DNA of 64,000 nucleotides from Streptosporangium canum (lineage in GTDB: Bacteria; Actinomycetota; Actinomycetes; Streptosporangiales; Streptosporangiaceae): positions 124,001 through 188,000 of the forward strand of contig NZ_FOQY01000004.1 of NCBI RefSeq assembly GCF_900113865.1, in the 5' to 3' direction. A program made the position numbers and the translations under genes. The notes under the pieces were generated by a model. It was not told the origin of the DNA, did not search any database, and was given only the letters and a program-made list of their open reading frames with translations. Below are positions 33,865-41,793 of the stretch, in pieces; position 1 is the stretch's first letter, and every line of letters begins with the position of its first letter.

Positions 33865-35076
33865 TTGAGACACGCAGTCCGGCCGGTGCGGTGGGTGGCC
33901 GGGATGGCCATCGCGCTCGCCACCGTCCTGCTCATCGCGTCATGCTCCGGACAGCGGCATCCGGCCGCCTCGAACGCCCCGAGCGCGGCGGCCGGGACCG
34001 GGGCGCACGGCGGTCACGGGAAACCGTTCACGCCACCGGCGGTGGCGCCGCTGCGGGCCTCCGAGCGATTCGTCAACCTGAAGCTGCCGCAGCCGTACAC
34101 CCCGTCGGCGCCCTCCGGGGGGACCGACGAATACCGCTGCTTCCTGGTCGACCCCGGGCTGACCGGCCGGGCCTTCCTCACCGGCAGCCAGTTCCTGCCG
34201 CAGAACACCGACATCGTCCACCACGCGATCATCTTCCGGGTCGACCCCGGGCAGGCCGAGACGGCCGGAAAGCTGGACGCGAGCACGCCGGGTGAGGGGT
34301 GGACCTGCTTCGGCGACGCCGGCGTCGAGGACGGCGACTGGGTCGGTCACTGGGCTCCGGGCGCCGACGAGACGCTGCTCACGCAGAAGGTCGGCTACCC
34401 GATGCCGGCCGGCAGCAAGCTGATCATCCAGGTGCACTACAACCTGCTCGCCGCCGAGGGCAAGCCGGTCGGCAGCGACCAGTCCGGGCTCCGGCTGCGG
34501 CTCACCGACGGCGAGGCCGACCTCGCCCCGCTGATCACCGACCAGCTGCCGGCGCCGGTCGAGCTGCCCTGCACCGCCGAGGAGTCGGGCCCGCTGTGCG
34601 ACCGCGAGGCCGCGGTCCGCGACGTGGTGCACCGGTTCGGGGACCAGGCCGGGAGATCCGTGACCGAGCTCAACGGGTTCTGCAACGGCGGCAGGCCGCC
34701 CGTGGCCGCCGCCACCCAGCACTGCGAGCGGAAGGCCGAGGGGCCCGCCACCGTCTACGCCGTCGCCGGGCACATGCACCTGCTCGGACGTTCGATCAAG
34801 GTGGAGCTCAACCCCGGCCGGCCCGGCGCGCGGACCCTGCTCGACATCCCCGCCTACGACTTCGACGAGCAGGCCATCCGCCCGCTGCCCGAGCCGGTGG
34901 CCGTCAAGGCCGGCGACACCCTCCGGGTGACCTGCACCCACGACGCCGGCCTCCGCAAGATGCTGCCCGCGATGCGCGGCCTGCCGCCTCGCTACGTCGT
35001 CTGGGGCGAGGGCACCAGCGACGAGATGTGCCTGGGACTGCTCATGCTGTCTCCCGCGGCCGGGGCGGCCGGCTGA
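33865..35076 (+). CDS. Lipoprotein of the copper type II ascorbate-dependent monooxygenase (PHM/DBH-like) fold
   Basis: About 403 residues from the TTG at 33865; a GTG at 33844 is an alternative start. A lipoprotein signal ends LLIASCSG. The two-copper ligand set of the PHM/DBH family is visible: VHHAIIFRV (His-His, near residue 118), IQVHYN (His, near 190), GHMHLLG (His-x-His, near 302) and SDEMCLG (Met, near 386). Six Cys suggest disulfides. The family hydroxylates C-H bonds using Cu and ascorbate; bacterial members are uncommon and their substrates unknown. It would work outside the membrane. No partner genes adjoin it. Confidence 0.82.
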   Translation: MRHAVRPVRWVAGMAIALATVLLIASCSGQRHPAASNAPSAAAGTGAHGGHGKPFTPPAVAPLRASERFVNLKLPQPYTPSAPSGGTDEYRCFLVDPGLTGRAFLTGSQFLPQNTDIVHHAIIFRVDPGQAETAGKLDASTPGEGWTCFGDAGVEDGDWVGHWAPGADETLLTQKVGYPMPAGSKLIIQVHYNLLAAEGKPVGSDQSGLRLRLTDGEADLAPLITDQLPAPVELPCTAEESGPLCDREAAVRDVVHRFGDQAGRSVTELNGFCNGGRPPVAAATQHCERKAEGPATVYAVAGHMHLLGRSIKVELNPGRPGARTLLDIPAYDFDEQAIRPLPEPVAVKAGDTLRVTCTHDAGLRKMLPAMRGLPPRYVVWGEGTSDEMCLGLLMLSPAAGAAG

Positions 35077-35103
35077 GGGCGCCCGCGGCGGGCGGAGCAC
35101 ACC

Positions 35104-35138
35104 CCGATCCCGGTCTCGCCGCGCGAGGCCGGGATCGG
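35104..35138 (+). terminator. Terminator after the copper monooxygenase gene
   Basis: CCGATCCCGG-T-CTCGC-CGC-GCGAG-G-CCGGGATCGG: a 10-bp stem with an inner 5-bp stem, 28 bases after the stop. Confidence 0.7.
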
Positions 35139-35198
35139 CGACGGAACACGGGGGCGGGATGCCGGTGGGATGTCGGTGGCATGTCGTACGGTCATGCC

Positions 35199-35423
35199 AT
35201 GTGCCGGAGCATCAAAACCCTTCGCGAACCGTACGCCAGCGACGTGACGACTGAGGACGTGCGTGCCGCCGCGCTTCAGTATGTCCGCAAGCTCTCCGGG
35301 TTCCGCGCCCCGTCCGCGCGTAACGCGGAGGCCTTCGACCGGGCCGTGGACGCCGTCGCCGCCGCCACGCAGACCCTGCTCGAGGACCTCCAGGTGAAGC
35401 AGGCCCCCCAGCGGCACCCGTAG
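35199..35423 (+). CDS. DUF2277 small protein
   Basis: 74 residues: MCRSIKTLREPYA at the start and AALQYVRKLSGFRAPS in the middle are the DUF2277 signature. The invariant N-terminal MCRSIKTLR is kept. The family is widespread in actinobacteria; no reaction is assigned. Confidence 0.92.
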   Translation: MCRSIKTLREPYASDVTTEDVRAAALQYVRKLSGFRAPSARNAEAFDRAVDAVAAATQTLLEDLQVKQAPQRHP

Positions 35424-35466
35424 GGACCGGCAGCCGGTCCGCCGCCAGGCGCGCGGCGGCGCTGTC

Positions 35467-35500
35467 CCGCGCCCTGGGCGGGATCCCCGGCAGGGCGCGG
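35467..35500. terminator. Hairpin between convergent genes
   Basis: CCGCGCCCTG and CAGGGCGCGG, perfect 10-bp arms with a 14-base loop, between DUF2277 (+) and the MHS transporter (-). Confidence 0.6.
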
Positions 35501-35518
35501 TGACGGCCCGCCGGCCTG

Positions 35519-36823
35519 TCAGCTCAGCGGCTGGTCCTTGGTCTCCTTGAGCGCGAAGAGGTAGACCAGGGTCGAGCCCAGGGCGAGCGCCGACATGTAC
35601 CACCCGAACATCCCGGCGTTGCCGCCGTCGACCAGCGCCGTGCCCACCAGCGGAGCGGTGCCGCCGAACAGCGCGACGGTCAGGGAGTACGGGAAGCCGG
35701 CGCCCGACGCCCTGACCCGGGTGGGGAAGAGCTCGGAGTTGACCGCCGCCGAGATCGAGGTGAAGCAGCCGAGGAAGACCATGCCGACGCACTGGACGAG
35801 CAGCAGGCTGGCGAAGGAGTCGGTCAGCATCCCCATCAGCGGCACCGGCAGCACCGTGAACGCCAGGCCGAAGGCGATCAGCATCGGCCGTCGCCCGACC
35901 CTGTCCGACAGCATGCCGAGCAGCGGCTGCAGCACCATGAAGAACAGCAGTGAGACCGTGCCGACCTGGAGTGCCTCGGCCTTGTCGAACTTGACCGTGA
36001 GCTGGGCGTAGGTGGGCAGGAACGTCGTCCAGGTGTAGTAGGCGACGGTGCCCGCCATGGTGATACCGACGATCATGAATGCCTTGGTCGGGTAGCGGAC
36101 CAGGAACTCGAAGAGCTTCGGCTTCTCGGCCACGCCGTTCTTGATGTCCTCGGCCAGGGTCGTGGTCTCCTCGGCGCCCTTGCGGATCCACAGCCCGACG
36201 AGGCTGGCCAGGGCGCCGACGACGAACGGGATGCGCCAGCCCCACGAGCCCATCTCGGCCTCGCTCAGGCCGGCGGCGAGGAGGGCGGCGAGGCCGGAGG
36301 CGAGGAGCTGGCCGATGGTGGTGCTGACGTACTGGAAGCTGGAGAACAGGCCGCGCCTGCCGGGCGGGGCGGACTCCACGAGGAAGGTGGTGGCGGCGGC
36401 GAACTCCCCGCCGACCGACAGGCCCTGGGTCAGCCGGGCGAGCGTCAAAATGATCGGCGCGAGCACGCCGGCCGACTCGTAGGTCGGAGTGACCGCCACC
36501 AGCAGCGATCCGGCGCCCATCAGGATGATCGTGAAGGTCATGGCGGCCTTGCGGCCGAACCGGTCGGCGAACGAGCCGACGAGCAGCCCGCCGAGCGGCC
36601 GCATGAAGAACCCGACCGCGAAGACCGCGAACGTGCTCAGCAACGGCACCATGCTGTTGCCCGCGCCCTTGGGGAAGACCTGGGTCGAGAAGTAGATCGC
36701 CAGGAACGAGTAGGTGTACCAGTCGAACCACTCGACGACGTTGCCGACGTTGGCGGCCATCAACTGGCGGACCCGGCTCCGTGGGACGCCGAGCGGGGCC
36801 GACCTGGGGGGAACTGTGGCCAC
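35519..36823 (-). CDS. MHS-family (metabolite:H+ symporter, ProP/ShiA-like) transporter
   Basis: 434 residues, twelve helices. The N-terminus has the family's NVVEWFDWYTYSFLAIYFS. The MFS loop motifs are GSFADRFGRKAAM and, in the second half, GMLSDRVGRRPML; RLTQGLSVGGEFA is also conserved. Members take up organic acids, osmolytes or aromatic acids. It is divergent from the Lrp regulator and M20 peptidase, so its substrate may be an amino acid derivative handled by them. Confidence 0.9.
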   Translation of the reverse strand: MATVPPRSAPLGVPRSRVRQLMAANVGNVVEWFDWYTYSFLAIYFSTQVFPKGAGNSMVPLLSTFAVFAVGFFMRPLGGLLVGSFADRFGRKAAMTFTIILMGAGSLLVAVTPTYESAGVLAPIILTLARLTQGLSVGGEFAAATTFLVESAPPGRRGLFSSFQYVSTTIGQLLASGLAALLAAGLSEAEMGSWGWRIPFVVGALASLVGLWIRKGAEETTTLAEDIKNGVAEKPKLFEFLVRYPTKAFMIVGITMAGTVAYYTWTTFLPTYAQLTVKFDKAEALQVGTVSLLFFMVLQPLLGMLSDRVGRRPMLIAFGLAFTVLPVPLMGMLTDSFASLLLVQCVGMVFLGCFTSISAAVNSELFPTRVRASGAGFPYSLTVALFGGTAPLVGTALVDGGNAGMFGWYMSALALGSTLVYLFALKETKDQPLS

Positions 36824-36945
36824 GGGGGACTCCTCGGGCTTAGTGGTGTACGAAGTCTCTCAAGTCGCCTACCCTGCAACTAGATGATAGAAATAGTCAA
36901 ACATCTTGAAGTCTTTTTATATTTCCGACACATAGACGAGCCTCC
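36824..36945. promoter_or_regulatory. AT-rich divergent promoter region, probable Lrp target
   Basis: 122 bases between transporter and Lrp gene, with A/T-rich tracts (ATGATAGAAATAGTCAAAC, TCTTTTTATATTTCC) that stand out from the GC-rich surroundings. Lrp/AsnC proteins favour such sites, so this is likely where the adjacent regulator acts. Confidence 0.55.
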
Positions 36946-37938
36946 GTGACCATTTTGGATGATCTCGACCGCCGCCTGGTCGCCGCCCTCCAGGTCGCCC
37001 CCCGCGCGACGTGGGGCGAGATCGGCGGTGCCGTCGGCGAGCACGAACGGACCGTGGCCCGCCGCCTCCAGCGGCTGATGTCCACCGGAGCGGTGCGGGT
37101 CACCGCCATCCTCGACGAGCTGCGCTGCGGGCTCGGCACGCCGGTGCACCTGCACGTCCGAGTCAGCCCCTGTACGGCGGAGCAGGTCGCCGAGGCCCTC
37201 TCCACCCGGCCCGACACCCGTTCGGTCTACGCCGTCACGGGAGCCGCCGACATCGGCTGCGAGCTGGTGGCCCCCTCCAGGCACCTCCTGCACGAGATCC
37301 TGACCGCGCAGATCCCGGCCACCCCCGGCATCGCCCAGACCCGGACCCAGGTCGTGCTGCACACCTTCCAGACGGTGGCCGAGTGGCACGCGCCGTACCT
37401 CAGCGAGGAGCAGGTCGCGCGCCTGAGGGCCACCGCGCCGACGCCGGCCGGCCCGCTCCCGGAGCGCCTTGAGCTGACCGGTGCCGAGCGGGACATCGTC
37501 GGCCTGCTGGCCGACGACGGCCGCATCGGCTTCACCGCCATCGCCGAGCGGCTGGAGGTGTCCGTGCCGACCGCCCGCCGCCGGGTCGCGAGCCTCCTGG
37601 AGCGCGGGGCCGTGCACCTGCGCGCGGAGGTGGAGCCCGCGCTGCTCGGCCTGGAGGTGGAGGCCCAGCTCTGGCTCTCGGTCCGCGCCCACGGGCTGGA
37701 CGAGGTGGGCGAGACGCTCGCCGCCCATCCGAGCGTGCGCTACTGCGCCGCCACCTCGGGCACCCACACCATGATCGTTCAGGTCGCCGTGGCTCACGAG
37801 GCGGAGCTCTACCGCTTTCTCACCGCCGTCGTCGGCCCGCTCGACGACGTCACCGACGTCAACGTCACCCTCATCACCCGTGCCTACAAGCGTGGTCACC
37901 TACGCAAGTCGGGCCTGCTCACCCTGGAGTGCCAATGA
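36946..37938 (+). CDS. Tandem Lrp/AsnC-family regulator
   Basis: 330 residues, twice the usual Lrp length, with two HTH units. The first is LDDLDRRLVAALQVAPRATW with RTVARRLQRLM; the second, near residue 180, is LTGAERDIVGLLADDGRIGF with VSVPTARRRVASLLERG. Each is followed by a RAM-like ligand domain. This double architecture is known in actinobacteria. The start is GTG at 36946. Its stop overlaps the ATG of the M20 peptidase, and it likely senses a product of that enzyme or the substrate of the divergent transporter. Confidence 0.88.
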   Translation: MTILDDLDRRLVAALQVAPRATWGEIGGAVGEHERTVARRLQRLMSTGAVRVTAILDELRCGLGTPVHLHVRVSPCTAEQVAEALSTRPDTRSVYAVTGAADIGCELVAPSRHLLHEILTAQIPATPGIAQTRTQVVLHTFQTVAEWHAPYLSEEQVARLRATAPTPAGPLPERLELTGAERDIVGLLADDGRIGFTAIAERLEVSVPTARRRVASLLERGAVHLRAEVEPALLGLEVEAQLWLSVRAHGLDEVGETLAAHPSVRYCAATSGTHTMIVQVAVAHEAELYRFLTAVVGPLDDVTDVNVTLITRAYKRGHLRKSGLLTLECQ

Positions 37939-39239
37939 CCCCCGCCGAGACCGAGGTAGCCGAGCTCTGCAGCGAGCTCATCCGCGTCGACACCAGCAAC
38001 TACGGGGACGGCAGCGGCCCCGGCGAGCGCGCCGCCGCCGAGATCGTCATGGCCCGGCTCGCGGAGGTCGGCGCCGAGGCGACCTACGTGGAGAGCGCGC
38101 CGGGCCGGGGCAACGTCGTGACCAGGATCGAGGGCTCCGACCCCGGCCTGCCTGCGCTGCTGGTCCACGGCCACCTGGACGTGGTGCCCGCCGACGCCGC
38201 CGACTGGACCGTCGACCCGTTCGCCGGCGAGATCCGGGACGGCTACATCTGGGGCCGGGGCGCGGTCGACATGAAGGACATGGACGCCATGATGCTGGCG
38301 GTCCTGCGGCAGATGGCGACCGAGGGCCGCAAGCCCCGGCGCGACGTCGTCTTCGCCTGGGTGGCCGACGAGGAGGCGGGCGGCGAGTACGGCGCCAAGT
38401 ACCTCACCGCCAAGCACCCCGAGCTGTTCGACGGGGTCGACCACGCCATCAGCGAGGTCGGCGGCTACTCCCTGGAGGTCGACCCCTCGCTGCGGCTCTA
38501 CCTGATCGAGACCGCGCAGAAGGGCCTGGCCTGGATGCGCCTGGTGGCCGGCGGCACCGCCGGGCACGGCTCCATGCTCAACTCCGACAACGCGGTCACC
38601 GAGGTCGCCAAGGCGGTGGCCAGGCTCGGCTCGCACGAGTGGCCGCTCAACCTGACGCCGACCGTGCGCCGTTTCCTGTCGGAGGTGGCCGACGCCTTCG
38701 GCCTGCCCTTCGACCCGGAGGATCCGGCGCCGATCATCGAGGCCATCGGCCCGCTGGCCCGGTTCGTCGGCGCGACCCTGCGGCACACGACCAACCCGAC
38801 CATGCTCGCCGCGGGCTACAAGGCGAACGTGATCCCCGGCCAGGCCAGTGCCGTGGTGGACGGCCGGTTCCTGCCGGGCCTGGAGGAGGAGTTCCTGTCC
38901 ACGGTGGACGAGCTGCTCGGCCCGGACGTCCGGCGTGAGTACATCACCCACGACATCGCGCTGGAGACCACGTTCGACGGCGAGCTGGTCGAATCGATGA
39001 TCGCGGCGCTGAAGGCGGAGGACCCGACCGCCCGGGCGGTGCCGTACTGCATGTCGGGCGGCACCGACAACAAGACCTTCTTCGCCGACCTGAACATCAG
39101 GGGCTTCGGGTTCGTCCCGCTGCGGCTGCCCGCGGAGATGGACTTCGCCGCGATGTTCCACGGCGTCGACGAGCGGGTGCCGGTGGACGCCCTGCGGTTC
39201 GGCACCCGCGTCCTCGACCGGCTGCTGACGAACTACTGA
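37935..39239 (+). CDS. M20-family metallopeptidase/deacylase
   Basis: 434 residues. Zinc ligands and catalytic residues are visible: LLVHGHLDVVPAD (His and catalytic Asp), GRGAVDMKDMDAM (bridging Asp), VADEEAGGEYG (general-base Glu and Glu ligand), and the late His in AAMFHGVDERVP. The dimerisation domain includes GTAGHGSMLN. Members hydrolyse dipeptides, N-acyl or N-carbamoyl amino acids. It is translationally coupled to the Lrp gene (ATGA, 37935-37938), pointing to amino-acid-derivative catabolism. Confidence 0.92.
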   Translation: MTPAETEVAELCSELIRVDTSNYGDGSGPGERAAAEIVMARLAEVGAEATYVESAPGRGNVVTRIEGSDPGLPALLVHGHLDVVPADAADWTVDPFAGEIRDGYIWGRGAVDMKDMDAMMLAVLRQMATEGRKPRRDVVFAWVADEEAGGEYGAKYLTAKHPELFDGVDHAISEVGGYSLEVDPSLRLYLIETAQKGLAWMRLVAGGTAGHGSMLNSDNAVTEVAKAVARLGSHEWPLNLTPTVRRFLSEVADAFGLPFDPEDPAPIIEAIGPLARFVGATLRHTTNPTMLAAGYKANVIPGQASAVVDGRFLPGLEEEFLSTVDELLGPDVRREYITHDIALETTFDGELVESMIAALKAEDPTARAVPYCMSGGTDNKTFFADLNIRGFGFVPLRLPAEMDFAAMFHGVDERVPVDALRFGTRVLDRLLTNY

Positions 39240-39245
39240 GAACAC

Positions 39246-39278
39246 CGGCGGCGTCCCCCTCCCTGGGGGACGCCGCCG
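39246..39278 (+). terminator. Strong intrinsic terminator after the M20 gene
   Basis: CGGCGGCGTCCCCC pairs perfectly with GGGGGACGCCGCCG over 14 bp with a five-base loop, only six bases after the stop codon. Confidence 0.85.
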
Positions 39279-39484
39279 TGAGTTACGTCACGAACAAGGC
39301 ACGAAAAGCGACATAAGGTATATAAAGGACAAGGCTTCCTTTTCAGAAGAGGCCACATCCCCGCACACATTCGCGTGATCGCAAAGAATCCCCCCGGCCC
39401 GGCCCTCACCGCGCCCCCGTGGAGACCGGACCTTCCGCCGATCACCCGGACACCATGTCCGCCACCCCATCGGAAGGTCGCGCC

Positions 39485-39733
39485 ATGAGTCAGGAAAACC
39501 CCGGCGCACCCGCCGCCTTCGAGATCGACCTCACCCTGGAGGAGGCCCGCCGGCGCGCCGCGGTCATGGCGGCGGTCGGACCGGACTGGGACCCGCCGGC
39601 GGTGCTGCGGGCCGAGGAACTGGCCTACGACCTCCTCTACTCCGGCCTCGACGAGCGGCAGCAGGAGACCTACGACATGCTCGTGGCCGCCGGAGTCCTC
39701 CCGCGAAGGGGGCCGGGCCATGCTGCCGCTTGA
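39485..39733 (+). CDS. Small conserved-type protein of unknown function
   Basis: 82 residues, acidic and helical: FEIDLTLEEARRRAAVMAAV, VLRAEELAYDLLYSGLDE and YDMLVAAGVLPRRG. It resembles small actinobacterial DUF6400-type proteins, but I am not sure of the family. The ATG follows GGAAGGTCGCGCC. The preceding 205 bases after the terminator hold an AT-rich GTATATAAAGG stretch near 39317, a probable promoter. Its end overlaps the next gene by 14 bases. Confidence 0.7.
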   Translation: MSQENPGAPAAFEIDLTLEEARRRAAVMAAVGPDWDPPAVLRAEELAYDLLYSGLDERQQETYDMLVAAGVLPRRGPGHAAA

Positions 39734-39950
39734 TCCCCACGCCGACCTGGGACGCAGGGCCTGGGTGCCATGCCCCGGCTGCCGCGACGACAAGGACTGC
39801 GGAGCCTGCCTCGACGGCCGGAACTGCGGGGAGCACTGGCGCTACCTCATCGGCAACACCGGCAGCCGCCTGCATCTGCAGTGCCCGGCGTGCACCCACC
39901 TGTGGGATCACGAGACCCACTTCGGCGCCGGCGGGACCGCCCCGTTCTGA
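39720..39950 (+). CDS. Small Cys-rich putative zinc-binding protein
   Basis: 76 residues with two Cys clusters: WVPCPGCRDDKDCGACLDG followed by NCGEHW, and LQCPACTHLWDHETHFG. CPxC plus CPAC spacing suits a structural zinc ribbon. The ATG at 39720 lies inside the end of the preceding gene (14-base overlap, different frame), so the two are probably co-translated. No named family recognised. Confidence 0.65.
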   Translation: MLPLDPHADLGRRAWVPCPGCRDDKDCGACLDGRNCGEHWRYLIGNTGSRLHLQCPACTHLWDHETHFGAGGTAPF

Positions 39951-40084
39951 CGGGCGCGCCCACGCTCGCGGGCGGCGGCCCCGGCCGACCGGACACGCCA
40001 CCGGAGCTTTCGCCCGGTCCCGGCCCGTATGGCACAGTCTCATGTGATCTTCCGTCCGACCTCTGAGACACCGGGAACGGCACC

Positions 40085-40489
40085 ATGACGCACATCGATT
40101 TCAGCACTCCCCCGACGCTGCCGGCGACCAACGGCTACAGCCACGTCGCCGGCGTCCCGGCCGGCAGCCGGCTCGTCTGGACCTCGGGCCAGGTCCCGAT
40201 CGCCGCGGACGGGACACCGGCCGCCGCGGGCGACTGGGAGGCCCAGACGCGCCTGGCCATGCGGAACGTCGGAGCCGCCCTCGAAGCGGGCGGCGCGACC
40301 TGGGACGACGTTTTCAAGCTCACGATCTTCGTCGTCGACACCTCGGCGCTGCCCGTCATCCGGGCCGTGCGGGACGAGTTCGTCAACGTGGAGCGGCCGC
40401 CGACGAGCTCGCTCGTGCAGGTGGCGGGCCTCTTCCGGCCGGACGTCCTGGTCGAGATCGAGGCGGTCGCGGCGGTTCCCGCGACCTGA
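40085..40489 (+). CDS. RidA/YjgF-family protein
   Basis: 134 residues. Family features: GYSHVAGVPAG near the N-terminus, VWTSGQVPIAADG, TRLAMRNVGAALEAGGATWD, VFKLTIFVVD and RPPTSSLVQVAGLFRPDVLVEIEAVA. RidA proteins deaminate reactive enamine/imine intermediates of amino-acid metabolism. The Arg equivalent to E. coli RidA Arg105 is not where expected (the segment reads RPDVLVEIEA), so it may belong to an Rid subgroup with another role. Cytoplasmic, monocistronic. Confidence 0.9.
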   Translation: MTHIDFSTPPTLPATNGYSHVAGVPAGSRLVWTSGQVPIAADGTPAAAGDWEAQTRLAMRNVGAALEAGGATWDDVFKLTIFVVDTSALPVIRAVRDEFVNVERPPTSSLVQVAGLFRPDVLVEIEAVAAVPAT

Positions 40490-40507
40490 CGGCGGACGGG
40501 GCGACCG

Positions 40508-40738
40508 TCAGCGGACCGCCAGACGGTCCGCCTCGTCCTTCGAGATGTCACAGGACGCCCCGCAGAAGGTGCACTGCACTCCGTACTTCGTCCGTACCGG
40601 GAACAGCGGGACGAAGAACAGGCTGAACTTGGTGACCCTCCTGGACAGCACCTGCGCCGCCGTGTTGCCGCAGTTGCGGCAGAGGAGCGTCAGCACGCCG
40701 AGCCGGTGGGTCACGGTGCGGAGGCCGAAGATGAGCAT
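40508..40738 (-). CDS. Small zinc-ribbon protein
   Basis: 76 residues. Two Cys pairs (LLCRNCGNTA and VQCTFCGASC) form a zinc-ribbon, separated by the hydrophobic TKFSLFFVPLFPVRTKYG. This zinc-ribbon-plus-FFVPLFP layout is a common small actinobacterial protein. Function unknown. It is convergent with ridA and divergent from the LPMO gene. Confidence 0.85.
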   Translation of the reverse strand: MLIFGLRTVTHRLGVLTLLCRNCGNTAAQVLSRRVTKFSLFFVPLFPVRTKYGVQCTFCGASCDISKDEADRLAVR

Positions 40739-40860
40739 CCCCCAGTCCTACCCGACGGAGCCTGCCGGTGGCCCGCCGGGCGGGCCGGGTCTCGCCGCCG
40801 AGGAGTCCGCGCAGGGCGCCGGGCATCCGGCGAAGGCCGGGGAATCGCATGACTCAAGCA

Positions 40861-40909
40861 TTTACTGTTAGGAAACTTTCCTTTACGTTGGGCTTATCCC
40901 CCCAGTAAA
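40861..40909 (+). promoter_or_regulatory. Nested inverted repeats before the LPMO gene
   Basis: The core palindrome is AGGAAA-C-TTTCCT (40870-40882). It lies within a wider repeat, TTTACTG (40861-40867) and CAGTAAA (40903-40909). The site ends just before the ribosome site AAAGGAG (40907-40913). Such AGGAAA/TTTCCT palindromes suit a repressor of secreted polysaccharide-degrading enzymes; it is not the DasR consensus. Confidence 0.5.
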
Positions 40910-40919
40910 GGAGTACCAC

Positions 40920-41657
40920 GTGCGAAGAACGATCAACTTCCTCGCAGCGTCGATCATCGCCATCGGGGCCACGGTGTTCATCGCCACACCGGCTCACGCG
41001 CACGGCTACATATCGTCGCCACCGAGCAGGCAGGCCATGTGCGCCCAGGGCCGCGTGGCCAACTGCGGTGAGATCATCTATGAGCCACAGAGCGTGGAAG
41101 GGCCCAAGGGCCTGCGGAGCTGCAGCGGCGGCAACTCCCGGTTCGCCCAGCTCGACAACGAGAGCAAGGGCTGGCCGGCCACGAGCGTGGGCAACTCGGT
41201 CACCTTCAACTGGGTGCTGACCGCTCGCCACGCCACCAGCACATGGGAGTACTACGTCGGCGGCACCCGGATCGCGGTGTTCAACGACCAGGGCCGCCAG
41301 CCCGGCGCCACGGTCTCGCACAGCGTGAACCTGGGCGGCAGGTCAGGCCGGCAGAAGGTCCTCGCGATCTGGAACATCGCCGACACCCCGAACGCGTTCT
41401 ACTCGTGCGTCGACCTGCAGGTCGGCGGTGGCTCCCCCAACCCCGATCCGACCCCGACCACCGGCCCGACCCCGACCGTGAGCCCGACCCCGACCACCGG
41501 CCCGACGACCCCGGCCGGCACCTGGGCCGCGGGCACCGCCTACCAGGTGGGTTCCCAGGTCACCTACGGCGGCGCGAGCTACCGGTGCATCCAGGCGCAC
41601 ACCGCGCTCCCCGGCTGGGAGCCGCCGAACGTCCCGGTGCTCTGGCAGCGGCTCTGA
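40920..41657 (+). CDS. AA10 lytic polysaccharide monooxygenase with CBM5/12 chitin-binding module
   Basis: 245 residues. A signal peptide ends ATPAHA, so the mature protein starts HGYISSPPSRQ; the N-terminal His is half of the copper histidine brace. The second His is in LTARHATSTWEYYVGG (near residue 103). The axial Phe is in NAFYSCVDLQVG. A Pro/Thr linker (TPTTGPTPTVSPTPTTGP) leads to a CBM5/12 (TWAAGTAYQVGSQVTY, SYRCIQAHTALPGWEPP). It cleaves crystalline chitin (possibly cellulose) oxidatively outside the cell. GTG at 40920 follows AAAGGAG. Confidence 0.95.
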   Translation: MRRTINFLAASIIAIGATVFIATPAHAHGYISSPPSRQAMCAQGRVANCGEIIYEPQSVEGPKGLRSCSGGNSRFAQLDNESKGWPATSVGNSVTFNWVLTARHATSTWEYYVGGTRIAVFNDQGRQPGATVSHSVNLGGRSGRQKVLAIWNIADTPNAFYSCVDLQVGGGSPNPDPTPTTGPTPTVSPTPTTGPTTPAGTWAAGTAYQVGSQVTYGGASYRCIQAHTALPGWEPPNVPVLWQRL

Positions 41658-41697
41658 CCCCCTGAGGTCGGTCCCGTAGCTCTCGCCCGAGCGGGCG

Positions 41698-41793
41698 GTG
41701 CCCGGCCGCGTTCACGAGCCTCGCGGCCTCGGCCGCAACTTCGTCGAGGCCACCCTGTCGCGTGGCGACAAGGTGGCCGCGGCCGCCTACGCC
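41698..41793 (+). pseudogene. Fragment of a short-chain dehydrogenase gene
   Basis: About 30 codons reading RGLGRNFVEATLSRGDKVAA, the glycine-loop and helix of an SDR Rossmann fold (usually SRGLGRAF...). It has neither its start nor any of the catalytic part, and a different gene fragment follows in another frame. Confidence 0.5.
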
